From Janthinobacterium sp. 64 (GTDB taxonomy: Bacteria > Pseudomonadota > Gammaproteobacteria > Burkholderiales > Burkholderiaceae_D), in NCBI RefSeq assembly GCF_002813325.1, contig NZ_PHUG01000001.1:2480001-2544000 (forward strand): a stretch of DNA of 64,000 nt, read 5' to 3'. A program made the position numbers and the translations under genes. Below the pieces are notes generated by a model. The model was not told the origin of the DNA and searched no databases. It saw only the letters and a list, made by a program, of their open reading frames with translations. Shown here piece after piece: positions 1 to 8,850 of the stretch (position 1 is its first letter; each line of letters opens with the position of its first letter).

Positions 1-1
1 C

Positions 2-97
2 TGCGGCGGCGCCCTGCTGCTGGCGGCCGCCATCGCGGCCGCCCTGTGGACGGACATCCCGCGCATCGCGGGCACCCCTTCCGTATCATTACCTTGA
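2..97 (+). CDS. C-terminal end of a membrane protein (partial)
   Basis: An open frame enters from the left edge and stops at TGA 95-97. The 31 visible residues begin with a hydrophobic Ala/Leu-rich stretch of about 17 residues that looks like a last transmembrane helix, followed by a short polar tail ending SVSLP. Too little is present to name the family. It could be the end of a transporter. It lies 12 bases before the next gene on the same strand. Confidence 0.5.
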   Translation, partial: CGGALLLAAAIAAALWTDIPRIAGTPSVSLP

Positions 98-109
98 GAA
101 AGTTCCACC

Positions 110-457
110 ATGGATAAAACACGACAAACGGCCCTGAAAGCGGCCTACCGGCAACAAGCGCCAGCATTGGGCATCATCGCGCTGCGCCACCTGCCCAGCG
201 GATGCACGCTGCTCGAACGCAGCCGCAACGCGCCTGGCGCGCTGAACCGCCACCGCTTCGAACTCGCGCTGGGCACGCACCGCAACGCCCGCCTGCAGGC
301 GGACTGGCGGCGCGATGGCGCGGCAGCCTTCCGCTTCGACATCATCGACAGCGTCAAGCCATCGAGCGATCCCGCCTTCGATGCCGAGGCCGAACTCGAC
401 GCGCTGCTGGCGCTGCACCGCGCACAGTGGCAGGAACAGGGGCAGCCACTGTATTGA
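110..457 (+). CDS. GIY-YIG nuclease-like small protein
   Basis: This is a 115-residue protein beginning MDKTRQTALKAAYRQQ. The layout matches small GIY-YIG-related proteins of proteobacteria: an N-terminal Lys/Arg helix, a GIIALRHLPSG strand in place of the GIY motif, an arginine-rich segment near residues 37-50 (NRHRFELALGTH), and the LQADWRRDGAAAFRFDI block. The second YIG motif is poorly kept, so nuclease activity is uncertain. The role is unknown. It is followed by the marR-type gene on the same strand. Family assignment is from memory of the pattern. Confidence 0.6.
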   Translation: MDKTRQTALKAAYRQQAPALGIIALRHLPSGCTLLERSRNAPGALNRHRFELALGTHRNARLQADWRRDGAAAFRFDIIDSVKPSSDPAFDAEAELDALLALHRAQWQEQGQPLY

Positions 458-514
458 GCAGTATTGCTTTACACTTGCGCACTCAAGCATTGCGCAGCCA
501 ACACAAAGAAAACC

Positions 515-982
515 ATGACCGATCACACTTCCCCACCGCAGAACGGCGCCAGCGCGCTGGACTTCTGCCTGCGCCTCGCGCGTGCCCAGGCGCTCATCGT
601 GCGCCGCTTCGACAGCATCCTGGGCAATCTGCACGGCCTGAGCTTTGGCGATTATCAATTGCTGTACCACTTGCAGCGCGCGCCCGGCGGGCGCCTGCGC
701 CGCATCGACCTGGCCGAGCGCCTGGCGCTGACGGCGTCCGGCATCACGCGCTCGCTGATGCCGCTGGAAAAAATCGGCCTGGTGGCGCGCCAGGCCGATG
801 CGCGCGATGCCCGCGTCGGCTATGCCGTCATCACCGGGGCGGGGCAAGCCCTGCTGATCCACGCCGATGCGACGGCGCAGGCGCTGGGCCAGGAATTGCT
901 GGGCAGCGCCAGCGCGGAGCAGCTGGCACCGCTATCCATGCTGCTGGCCGGCATCGCGGGCAGCCAGCCCGGCAACGGCTGA
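515..982 (+). CDS. MarR family transcriptional regulator
   Basis: A 155-residue protein with the MarR winged-helix layout: an N-terminal dimerisation helix (SALDFCLRLARAQALIVRRF), recognition region around residues 60-85 (LAERLALTASGITRSLMPLE), then the wing with the family-typical DARDARVGYAVIT. I chose ATG 515 over the in-frame ATG at 464 because conserved sequence starts shortly after it. Ligand and targets are unknown. It runs convergently into jqsA, with only 10 bases between the two stop codons. Confidence 0.8.
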   Translation: MTDHTSPPQNGASALDFCLRLARAQALIVRRFDSILGNLHGLSFGDYQLLYHLQRAPGGRLRRIDLAERLALTASGITRSLMPLEKIGLVARQADARDARVGYAVITGAGQALLIHADATAQALGQELLGSASAEQLAPLSMLLAGIAGSQPGNG

Positions 983-992
983 CGCGCTCCCC

Positions 993-2240
993 TTACACCA
1001 GCGCCAGCCGGCGCAGGCGCCGCGTCGATGGCCACTGTTCCATGCCCGTCTCGTCGCGGATGGCGGCGCAGGCAGCCAGCAGCCTGGCGATGTCTGCGTC
1101 GTCGAGGGCGGAATTGAGGGTCAGGCGCACGAGGGCGCGGTTCTTCGCCGTGGCCGGGGCGCAAAACATGGCGCCGTAGATGCCGTGCCGTTCCAGCGCC
1201 TGGCGCAAGGCCAGGGTGGCAGGTTCGCCGCCCGCCTCCAGCGCCACGATCTGCTCCGTGCCGTCGCTGACGTTGTAGCCGAGCTCGCGCAAGCCCTCGC
1301 GCACCTGCAGCGTGTGGCGCCGCAAGGCGGCGCGGCGCCCGTCGGCGCCCATGATGAAATCGAGCGCCGCCCCCAGCCAGGCCAGTTCATGCGCCAGCAG
1401 GCAGGAACTGAAGATGGCGGGGCGCGACTCAGACAAAAAGTATCCCTTGAAGCGGCTGGAACAGCTGATGAAGCCGGCACGCCCGGCAAACGCCTTGGCC
1501 AGCGACGCCGTGCGGAAATGCACGCGGTGTCCCAGTCCCCATTCCTCCACCAGGCCCGCGCCCTGCGGGCCATGCGTGCCCAGCGAGTGCGACTCGTCGA
1601 CCACCACCACGCAATCGCTGCGCTCGGCGATGTCCAGCAATTCCAGCAGCGGCGCCAGGCTGCCGTTGGTGCTGTACAGGGCATCGACGACGATCACGCC
1701 GCGGCCATGCTTTTCCACCTGCCGCCGCAAATGCGTCATGTCGTTGTGCAAAAAAGCGACGGCCTGGGCCTGGGCCGACAGCACGCCTTCCCACAGCGAC
1801 GCATGGGCCTGCATATCGAGGTAGACGGGAATGCCGGGGCCGGCAATACACTGCAGCAAGCCGACGTTAGCCGCCATGCCGGACTGCGCCAGGATGCCAT
1901 CCTCGCAGCCCATGAAACGGGCCAGCCGGCTTTCCAGCCGGTGCTGTTCGCTGCCTTCCTGCAAGTACACGGCCGACATCAGCATGCCGCCCGCGTTCGC
2001 CTGCAACGATGCCACCTGGGCCGCCACCAGTACCGGCTCGGCGGCGATGGACAGGTAATCATTACCCGCCAGAAAGATGGCATCGGCCGGCGTGGGCTGC
2101 CAGGCATGGGGATGCTGGCCGCCCAGCAATTGCTCGATGCGCGTGATGTGATGCGCATCCATGCGCCGCACGATGTAATCGGGCAGGCAGTGTTCGGCGC
2201 GGACGAAGGATGGGGTATGCAAGCTGGTAGCGATGGTCAT
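993..2240 (-). CDS. jqsA: CqsA/LqsA-type alpha-hydroxyketone autoinducer synthase
   Basis: A 415-residue PLP-dependent enzyme of the alpha-oxoamine synthase superfamily, closest in pattern to CqsA of Vibrio and LqsA of Legionella. Those enzymes condense an acyl-CoA with an amino-acid-derived substrate to make CAI-1/LAI-1 type alpha-hydroxyketone signals. Visible motifs are FLAGNDYLSI (about 57-66), the Asp-containing VVVVDESHSLGTHG (211-224, D215 expected to hold the PLP pyridine nitrogen), and TASLAKAFAGRAG with K249 as the expected Schiff-base lysine. It is transcribed away from the sensor kinase/regulator pair at 2393-4713, the partners expected for this synthase. In Janthinobacterium this is the JQS system. 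The exact signal molecule cannot be read from sequence. Confidence 0.9.
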   Translation of the reverse strand: MTIATSLHTPSFVRAEHCLPDYIVRRMDAHHITRIEQLLGGQHPHAWQPTPADAIFLAGNDYLSIAAEPVLVAAQVASLQANAGGMLMSAVYLQEGSEQHRLESRLARFMGCEDGILAQSGMAANVGLLQCIAGPGIPVYLDMQAHASLWEGVLSAQAQAVAFLHNDMTHLRRQVEKHGRGVIVVDALYSTNGSLAPLLELLDIAERSDCVVVVDESHSLGTHGPQGAGLVEEWGLGHRVHFRTASLAKAFAGRAGFISCSSRFKGYFLSESRPAIFSSCLLAHELAWLGAALDFIMGADGRRAALRRHTLQVREGLRELGYNVSDGTEQIVALEAGGEPATLALRQALERHGIYGAMFCAPATAKNRALVRLTLNSALDDADIARLLAACAAIRDETGMEQWPSTRRLRRLALV

Positions 2241-2302
2241 GAGTTTTCTCCTAGGGAAATGTTTATTTCAAGTTAAAACCTTGACCGTGTTGCCAACCCG
2301 TC

Positions 2303-2320
2303 CATTGACGTATATCAATG
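2303..2320. promoter_or_regulatory. FNR/CRP-family-like dyad in the jqsA-jqsS divergent promoter
   Basis: The 152-base gap between jqsA and jqsS contains CATTGA-CGTATA-TCAATG, a perfect 6-bp inverted repeat. Inside it, TTGAC-GTAT-ATCAA (2305-2318) differs from the FNR/Anr consensus TTGAT-N4-ATCAA at one base. The site lies about 65 bases from the jqsA start and 73 bases from the jqsS start, so one bound protein could affect both genes. A CRP-family regulator other than FNR is also possible. Confidence 0.45.
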
Positions 2321-2392
2321 TCCAGTCAGATAGTCGTTCAATCAGGGAAAATTACGCGATGATGACGTTCTGGAAAGCATCAAGGCAGAGTC

Positions 2393-3694
2393 ATGACGCA
2401 GCAATGGCAAGGACGATGGACACACTGGCGGCAACGCGTGCGCCAGACACTGCTCCATTCGCTGCTGCATGAGCGCGCACCGCATGAGCACCTGGCCAGG
2501 CGGGTTGCCGTGCTGGCCGCCGTAGGCACGGTGACGATGCCGCTGTACTACCTGCTGTGGCAGTTTTTTTTTCCGCAATCCTATGAAAACCTGACCCTGC
2601 GCCTGACGGGCGTGGGCATCTGCGTGGCCGGCCTGTTCGCGCGCCGTTTTTCGGCGCGCTGGCTGTCGCGCTACCTGCTGTTCGCTCTCAGCTACATCCT
2701 GCCCTTCTTCTTTACCTTCATGTTCGTGATGAACCATGCGTCGTCCATCTGGAGCGAATCGCTGCTGATCGGTCTGGTGGTGCTGTTTCATTTCGAGACA
2801 AAACTGGCGTGCCGCGCCTACCTGATCGGCACGGGCGCCGCCTGCCTGGCCGTCATCGTGCAGGGCGAAGGCGGCTTCCTGCTGAAGCCCGAAGTGCTGC
2901 AGCAGTTGCCCGTGCACTGGTTCACCATCGCCGCGCTGTCCGTCGTGAAAGTGGGCGGCAAGGTGCTGGAGCAGGAGCGGCTGGCGGGTCTGGCGGCCGG
3001 GCTCGGTTCCGTGGCACACGAACTGCGCACGCCGCTGACCAGCGTGGAGGCGAACGTGCGCGGCATGCGCCGTCTGCTGCCGCAGCTGGCCGGCCAGGCG
3101 GACGACACGGCGCCGCTGCAGGAAGCGCTGTCGCGCATCCAGTTCGAGGTGCGCCACATGCAGCACATGATCGACCTGTTCCTCCTGAGCGCCAGCGCCG
3201 TCAACCGCAACCTGGAACCGAGCCAGGCGCTGTCGATGCTGGACATGGTGAATTCCGTGCTCAGGCGCTATCCGTTTACCGGCAACAGCCAGCGCAGCAG
3301 CGTCACGGTGGACGTGCGCGCCGACTTCCAGTTCGCGGGACAGGACGAACTGTGCGTGGTGATCCTGCTGAACCTGCTGCGCAATGCCTTGAAAAGCATC
3401 CACCGGGCCGGCAAGGGCCGCGTGCGCATCATCATCGACGGCGCCCGTCCCGTGCCCAGGCTGCTGTTCATCGATACGGGCTGCGGCATCGCGCGCAACC
3501 GCCTGCCGCTGATCTTCGAGCGTTTTTATTCGTATCCCGTGCACAACGGCAGCGGCATCGGCCTGGCGCTATGCCGGCAGATCGCCCACGCCTGGCAGGC
3601 GCGCATCCGCTGCGTCTCGCGCGAGCATGCGTATGCGATCTTCATCCTGGAATTTCCCCAGCCCGTGCCTGCCCGCTTCCAACCCACTTCCTAG
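2393..3694 (+). CDS. jqsS: Quorum-sensing sensor histidine kinase (LqsS/CqsS type)
   Basis: A 433-residue membrane kinase. The N-terminal 185 residues hold about six hydrophobic segments (for example 38-58, 69-83, 92-113, 123-133, 139-157), as in CqsS/LqsS signal-binding domains. The kinase core follows: H-box AHELRTPLTSVE with H209, N-box NLLRNALKS around N331, G1 box DTGCGIA at 361-367, and G2 GSGIGLALC at 386-394. No receiver domain is fused, so phosphate is expected to pass to the separate regulator 11 bases downstream. The start at 2393 follows an AAGGCAGAG ribosome site. It is divergent from jqsA, which supports a role as the receptor for the JqsA product. Confidence 0.88.
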   Translation: MTQQWQGRWTHWRQRVRQTLLHSLLHERAPHEHLARRVAVLAAVGTVTMPLYYLLWQFFFPQSYENLTLRLTGVGICVAGLFARRFSARWLSRYLLFALSYILPFFFTFMFVMNHASSIWSESLLIGLVVLFHFETKLACRAYLIGTGAACLAVIVQGEGGFLLKPEVLQQLPVHWFTIAALSVVKVGGKVLEQERLAGLAAGLGSVAHELRTPLTSVEANVRGMRRLLPQLAGQADDTAPLQEALSRIQFEVRHMQHMIDLFLLSASAVNRNLEPSQALSMLDMVNSVLRRYPFTGNSQRSSVTVDVRADFQFAGQDELCVVILLNLLRNALKSIHRAGKGRVRIIIDGARPVPRLLFIDTGCGIARNRLPLIFERFYSYPVHNGSGIGLALCRQIAHAWQARIRCVSREHAYAIFILEFPQPVPARFQPTS

Positions 3695-3705
3695 CAAGGT
3701 GACGC

Positions 3706-4713
3706 ATGCAACTGCCCGTCTACACCCATCCGACCCTCACCGTGCTGATCGATGACAGCGATTCCTTTTTGAAAAGCATGGCTTTCCAGCTCGATCCCGC
3801 GCTGGCGCGCAAGACCTTCCACGACACGAGCACGGCGCTGCGCTGGCTGCAGCAAACGCAGCAGCGCGAAGCCATGCCCCTGCATGTGAATTTCGACCTG
3901 CACAGCGCGGCGCCCAACGACTGCAATGTCGCCATCGACCTCGAACGCATCTGGCGCATCAGCGGCCAGGCCCAGCGCTTTGCCGTGCCCTCCGTACTGG
4001 TGGTCGATTATTCGATGCCGCAGATGAATGGCCTGGAATTCTGCCAGGCCGTGCGCGACTTGCCGTGCAAGAAGATTTTATTCACGGGGGCGGCCGATGA
4101 AAAAGTGGCCGTGACGGCATTCAACCGGGGCTTGATCGACCGCTACATCAAGAAAAGCGACGACGATGCGCTCGACATACTGGAACAGGAAGTCCATGCC
4201 CTGCAGCGCGAATTTTTCCTGCAGCAAACAGACACCATGCGCGACCTGCTATTGCTGCATGACTATAGTTTCCTGCAAGACGAAGCGCTGGCCGCCGTCG
4301 TGCACGAGCTGTGCCGGCGCCATGGTTTTGTCGAATACTATATTTTCCCGAATCCCAGCGGCATCCTGTTTTTTACGCGCGACGGCCACGCCAGGCTGAT
4401 GATCATCGAGACGGAACGCAGCCTGCACACGCAGTACGAAATGGCGCGCGACAGCGACGCGCCCGAATCCCTGCTGCTGGCCCTGCTGGAAATGCGTGTG
4501 ATTCCGTATTTTTCCGACGCCGACAGCGACGGCATGTACGCGGCGCACATCGGCGAAAACTGGTTCCGCTACTGCGCCGCACCGACCATCTGCGCGGGGC
4601 GCGAAACCTATTTCTGGGCCCTGTTCGACGTGCCGGCGCACCAGCTGGGGCAGCCGGTCATGTCCTACGCGCAATTTTTGCGCGCGCAGGCGGGCGACGG
4701 CGTGGGCGCCTAG
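3706..4713 (+). CDS. jqsR: Response regulator of the alpha-hydroxyketone quorum system (LqsR type)
   Basis: A 335-residue protein with a receiver domain that starts at LTVLIDDSDSF (D16/D17 as acid-pocket residues), carries the expected phospho-acceptor D101 in VLVVDYSMPQMNG, T127 in ILFTGAAD, and K149/K150 in IDRYIKKSDDD. The first acidic pocket and the phosphorylated strand are separated by a longer insert than in CheY. The remaining 170 residues show no helix-turn-helix that I recognise, as in LqsR, so output is probably not simple DNA binding. It is cotranscribed with jqsS. Its stop shares the self-complementary CTAG (4710-4713) with the stop of the convergent ABC permease gene. Confidence 0.87.
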   Translation: MQLPVYTHPTLTVLIDDSDSFLKSMAFQLDPALARKTFHDTSTALRWLQQTQQREAMPLHVNFDLHSAAPNDCNVAIDLERIWRISGQAQRFAVPSVLVVDYSMPQMNGLEFCQAVRDLPCKKILFTGAADEKVAVTAFNRGLIDRYIKKSDDDALDILEQEVHALQREFFLQQTDTMRDLLLLHDYSFLQDEALAAVVHELCRRHGFVEYYIFPNPSGILFFTRDGHARLMIIETERSLHTQYEMARDSDAPESLLLALLEMRVIPYFSDADSDGMYAAHIGENWFRYCAAPTICAGRETYFWALFDVPAHQLGQPVMSYAQFLRAQAGDGVGA

Positions 4714-7241
4714 TTTTCCCGCAGGGTTTGCAGGGGCGGATGCTTGAGCACGTTACGCAAGCCCAGCCAGCCGCCTGCGATGGCGCACAGGGCGCCAGCC
4801 AGCAGCCCGAACGCCCACACGCCCGGTGCGAAGCTCCAGGCGAACTTGAACTGGTACGTGGCCAGGGCCCAGCCCATGGCCGCCGCGCCCGTCGCCGCCA
4901 GCAAGCCGGCCAGCGCGCCCACGAGGGAAAATTCGATCAGCTGTGCTTGCGCCAGCTGGCGCCGCGTGGCACCCAGCGCGCGCAGCAGTCCCGCTTCGCG
5001 CGTGCGCTCGTCCTGCGAGCCCATCAAGGCCGCATACAGCACCAGCAAGCCCGAGGCCAAGGTGAACGCAAACAGGAATTCGACGGCCGTCACCACCTGG
5101 TCCAGCACGCCCTGGATCTGTTTCAGCACGCCGCCCACGTCGACCACCGTCAGATTCGGGTAGTCGCGCAACAGGGCATTGCCCAGGTCCGCCTGCGCCG
5201 GCGGCAGGTGGAAGGCCGTGATCCACGTCTGCGGCGTGTCCGCCATGGCGGCCGGATTGATGATGACAAAGAAATTGACGCGCATCGAACCCCATTCCAG
5301 CTTGCGCAAACTGGTAATGGCCGCTTCCACGGGCTGGCCGGCGATGTCGAAGCGCAGCTTGTCGCCCAGTTTCAGCTTCAAGGTCTTGGCGATGCCCTCT
5401 TCCACCGACGCTTCAGCCGGCGCGCCGGGCGCGTTGCCGAACCACTTGCCGGCCACCAGCTTGTTTTCTTCCTGCATCGTGGCCATCGTCGACAGGTTGA
5501 ATTCGCGGTCGGCCAGGCCTTTGGCGCGGTCATCCTCGTAGGTGGATTCCGTGATGGTGTTGCCATTCACGGCCACCAGGCGCCCGCGTATCATCGGATA
5601 CAAGGGCGCGTTGGCCACGCCGGCCTGCGCCAGGCGCGCGGCGATCGGGTCTTTCTGTTCCGGCAGGATATTGATCATGAAGCGGTTCGGCGCATCGGGC
5701 GGCGTGGCGTTGCGCCAGGCCACCATCAAGTCGCCGCGCACCACCGTCAGCAGCAGCAAGGCCATCAGGCCCAGGGCCAGCGACACCACCTGGATGACGG
5801 TGGCGCCCGGACGGCGCTGCAAGGACGTGACGGCAAAGCGCCAGCCCTGGTGATTGAAGGCGCCGCGCAGGGTTTTCAACGACTTGATGCCCAGCCAGCC
5901 GGCCAGGCCGAACAGGGCGAAGCCGCCGAGGAAACCGGCCGCCGTCAGCAAGGCCAGTTTCACGTCGCCCGCCTGCCACAACAGCAGCACGACAAAGGCG
6001 GCGATGCCCAGGCCATACGTAGCCACGGCCAGCGCTTGCGGCGGCTCCTGCTCGCGGCGGATCACGCGGTTATGGGGAACATTGCGCAACTGCAAAATCG
6101 GCGGCAAGGCAAAGCCCAGCAAGAGCAGCATGCCGGTGGCCACGCCTTGCAGCGCGGGCAGCATCGACACGGGCGGCAAGTCGTTCTGCACCAGTTTGCC
6201 CAAGAGTTCCAGCAGCACCAGGTGGCCGCCGAAGCCCACCATCACGCCAACGACGCTGCCAGCCAGGCCGACGAGCAGGAATTCGATCACGTACATGGCC
6301 GTGACCTGGTTTTGCGTCAGGCCCAGGCAGCGCAGCATGGCGCAGGCATCGAGGTGGCGCAGCATGAAGCGGCGCGCCGCCATGGCTACGGCGACGGCCG
6401 CCAGCATGGCCGACAGCAAGCCGACGAGGGAAAGAAAACGGTCGGCGCGGTCCAAGGTCGATTGCATTTGCGGACTGCCCGATTCCAGCGATTCGATGCG
6501 CACGCCCTTGATGGCCTGCGTCTTGATCTGGCTTTCCAGCCTGGCTTGATATTGCGCAAGCTCGGCCGCCTTGGCGGGCGGCGCCGACAGCAGCAAGCGG
6601 TACGACACGCGCGAACCGTTCTGCACCAGCGCCGTGGCGGCCAGGTCGCCCAGGGGCAGCATGACTCTCGGGGCGAAGTTCAAAAAGGAAGCGCCGCGGT
6701 CCGGCTCGCTGGCGATCAGTTGCGTGACGGTAAATGCCTTGTCGCCCAAGGTGAGTGTGTCGCCCAGCTTCGCGTTCAGGCTGGACAGGATCGCCGCATC
6801 GACCCACAGGGTGCCCGGTGCCGGCACCTGGTCCGTGGGCCGTCCGACGGCATCCTGCGCCTCGCTCAATGTGGTCGTGATTTTCAGCTTGCCCCGCTGC
6901 GGGTAGCCGGGCGAGACGGCCTTGATCGACGCCAGTTGCGACAGCGATTGCTCGCCCTCGCCCGCCTGCGCCATGCTGGGGAACGTCACCGTGTCGGCCA
7001 GGATAAAACCGCGCTGTTGCGCTTCGGCGCGCCAGGCCGCATTGACGGGCTGGTCGGCGCTGATGACCAGGTCGGCCCCCAGCAGCTGGTGCGCGTCGCG
7101 GTTCAGGCCCGCGCGCAGGCGGTCGACGAAGAAGCCCACGGCCGACAGGGCCGCCACGGCGACGATCAGGGCGACGAGCAGGAAACGCAGTTGCCCGGCG
7201 CGCCAGTCGCGGCCGGTCATTTTCAGGGAGAGGCGGAACAT
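4710..7241 (-). CDS. FtsX-like ABC transporter permease (YbbP family)
   Basis: An 843-residue protein with the ten-helix layout of YbbP-type permeases: an N-terminal helix after MFRLSLKMTGRDW, a large periplasmic domain (about 45-255), two blocks of membrane helices near 260-430 with a further pair after, a second periplasmic domain (about 510-720), and a final FtsX core with the characteristic LLRALGATRRQLAQ loop near 750. Such permeases work with a LolD/YbbA-like ATPase and probably move lipids or lipoproteins from the inner membrane. No ATPase gene lies beside it. The only close neighbour on this strand is the adenine deaminase upstream. Confidence 0.8.
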   Translation of the reverse strand: MFRLSLKMTGRDWRAGQLRFLLVALIVAVAALSAVGFFVDRLRAGLNRDAHQLLGADLVISADQPVNAAWRAEAQQRGFILADTVTFPSMAQAGEGEQSLSQLASIKAVSPGYPQRGKLKITTTLSEAQDAVGRPTDQVPAPGTLWVDAAILSSLNAKLGDTLTLGDKAFTVTQLIASEPDRGASFLNFAPRVMLPLGDLAATALVQNGSRVSYRLLLSAPPAKAAELAQYQARLESQIKTQAIKGVRIESLESGSPQMQSTLDRADRFLSLVGLLSAMLAAVAVAMAARRFMLRHLDACAMLRCLGLTQNQVTAMYVIEFLLVGLAGSVVGVMVGFGGHLVLLELLGKLVQNDLPPVSMLPALQGVATGMLLLLGFALPPILQLRNVPHNRVIRREQEPPQALAVATYGLGIAAFVVLLLWQAGDVKLALLTAAGFLGGFALFGLAGWLGIKSLKTLRGAFNHQGWRFAVTSLQRRPGATVIQVVSLALGLMALLLLTVVRGDLMVAWRNATPPDAPNRFMINILPEQKDPIAARLAQAGVANAPLYPMIRGRLVAVNGNTITESTYEDDRAKGLADREFNLSTMATMQEENKLVAGKWFGNAPGAPAEASVEEGIAKTLKLKLGDKLRFDIAGQPVEAAITSLRKLEWGSMRVNFFVIINPAAMADTPQTWITAFHLPPAQADLGNALLRDYPNLTVVDVGGVLKQIQGVLDQVVTAVEFLFAFTLASGLLVLYAALMGSQDERTREAGLLRALGATRRQLAQAQLIEFSLVGALAGLLAATGAAAMGWALATYQFKFAWSFAPGVWAFGLLAGALCAIAGGWLGLRNVLKHPPLQTLREN

Positions 7242-7264
7242 GGGCGGCGGGTCTTCCGGTAGAT

Positions 7265-8850
<1,586 letters not shown>

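Noticed and set aside
4311..7262. A 983-codon plus-strand ORF over the ABC permease
   Set aside because: It is low-complexity Gln/Arg/His/Gly sequence antisense to a protein with clear membrane helices and FtsX core.
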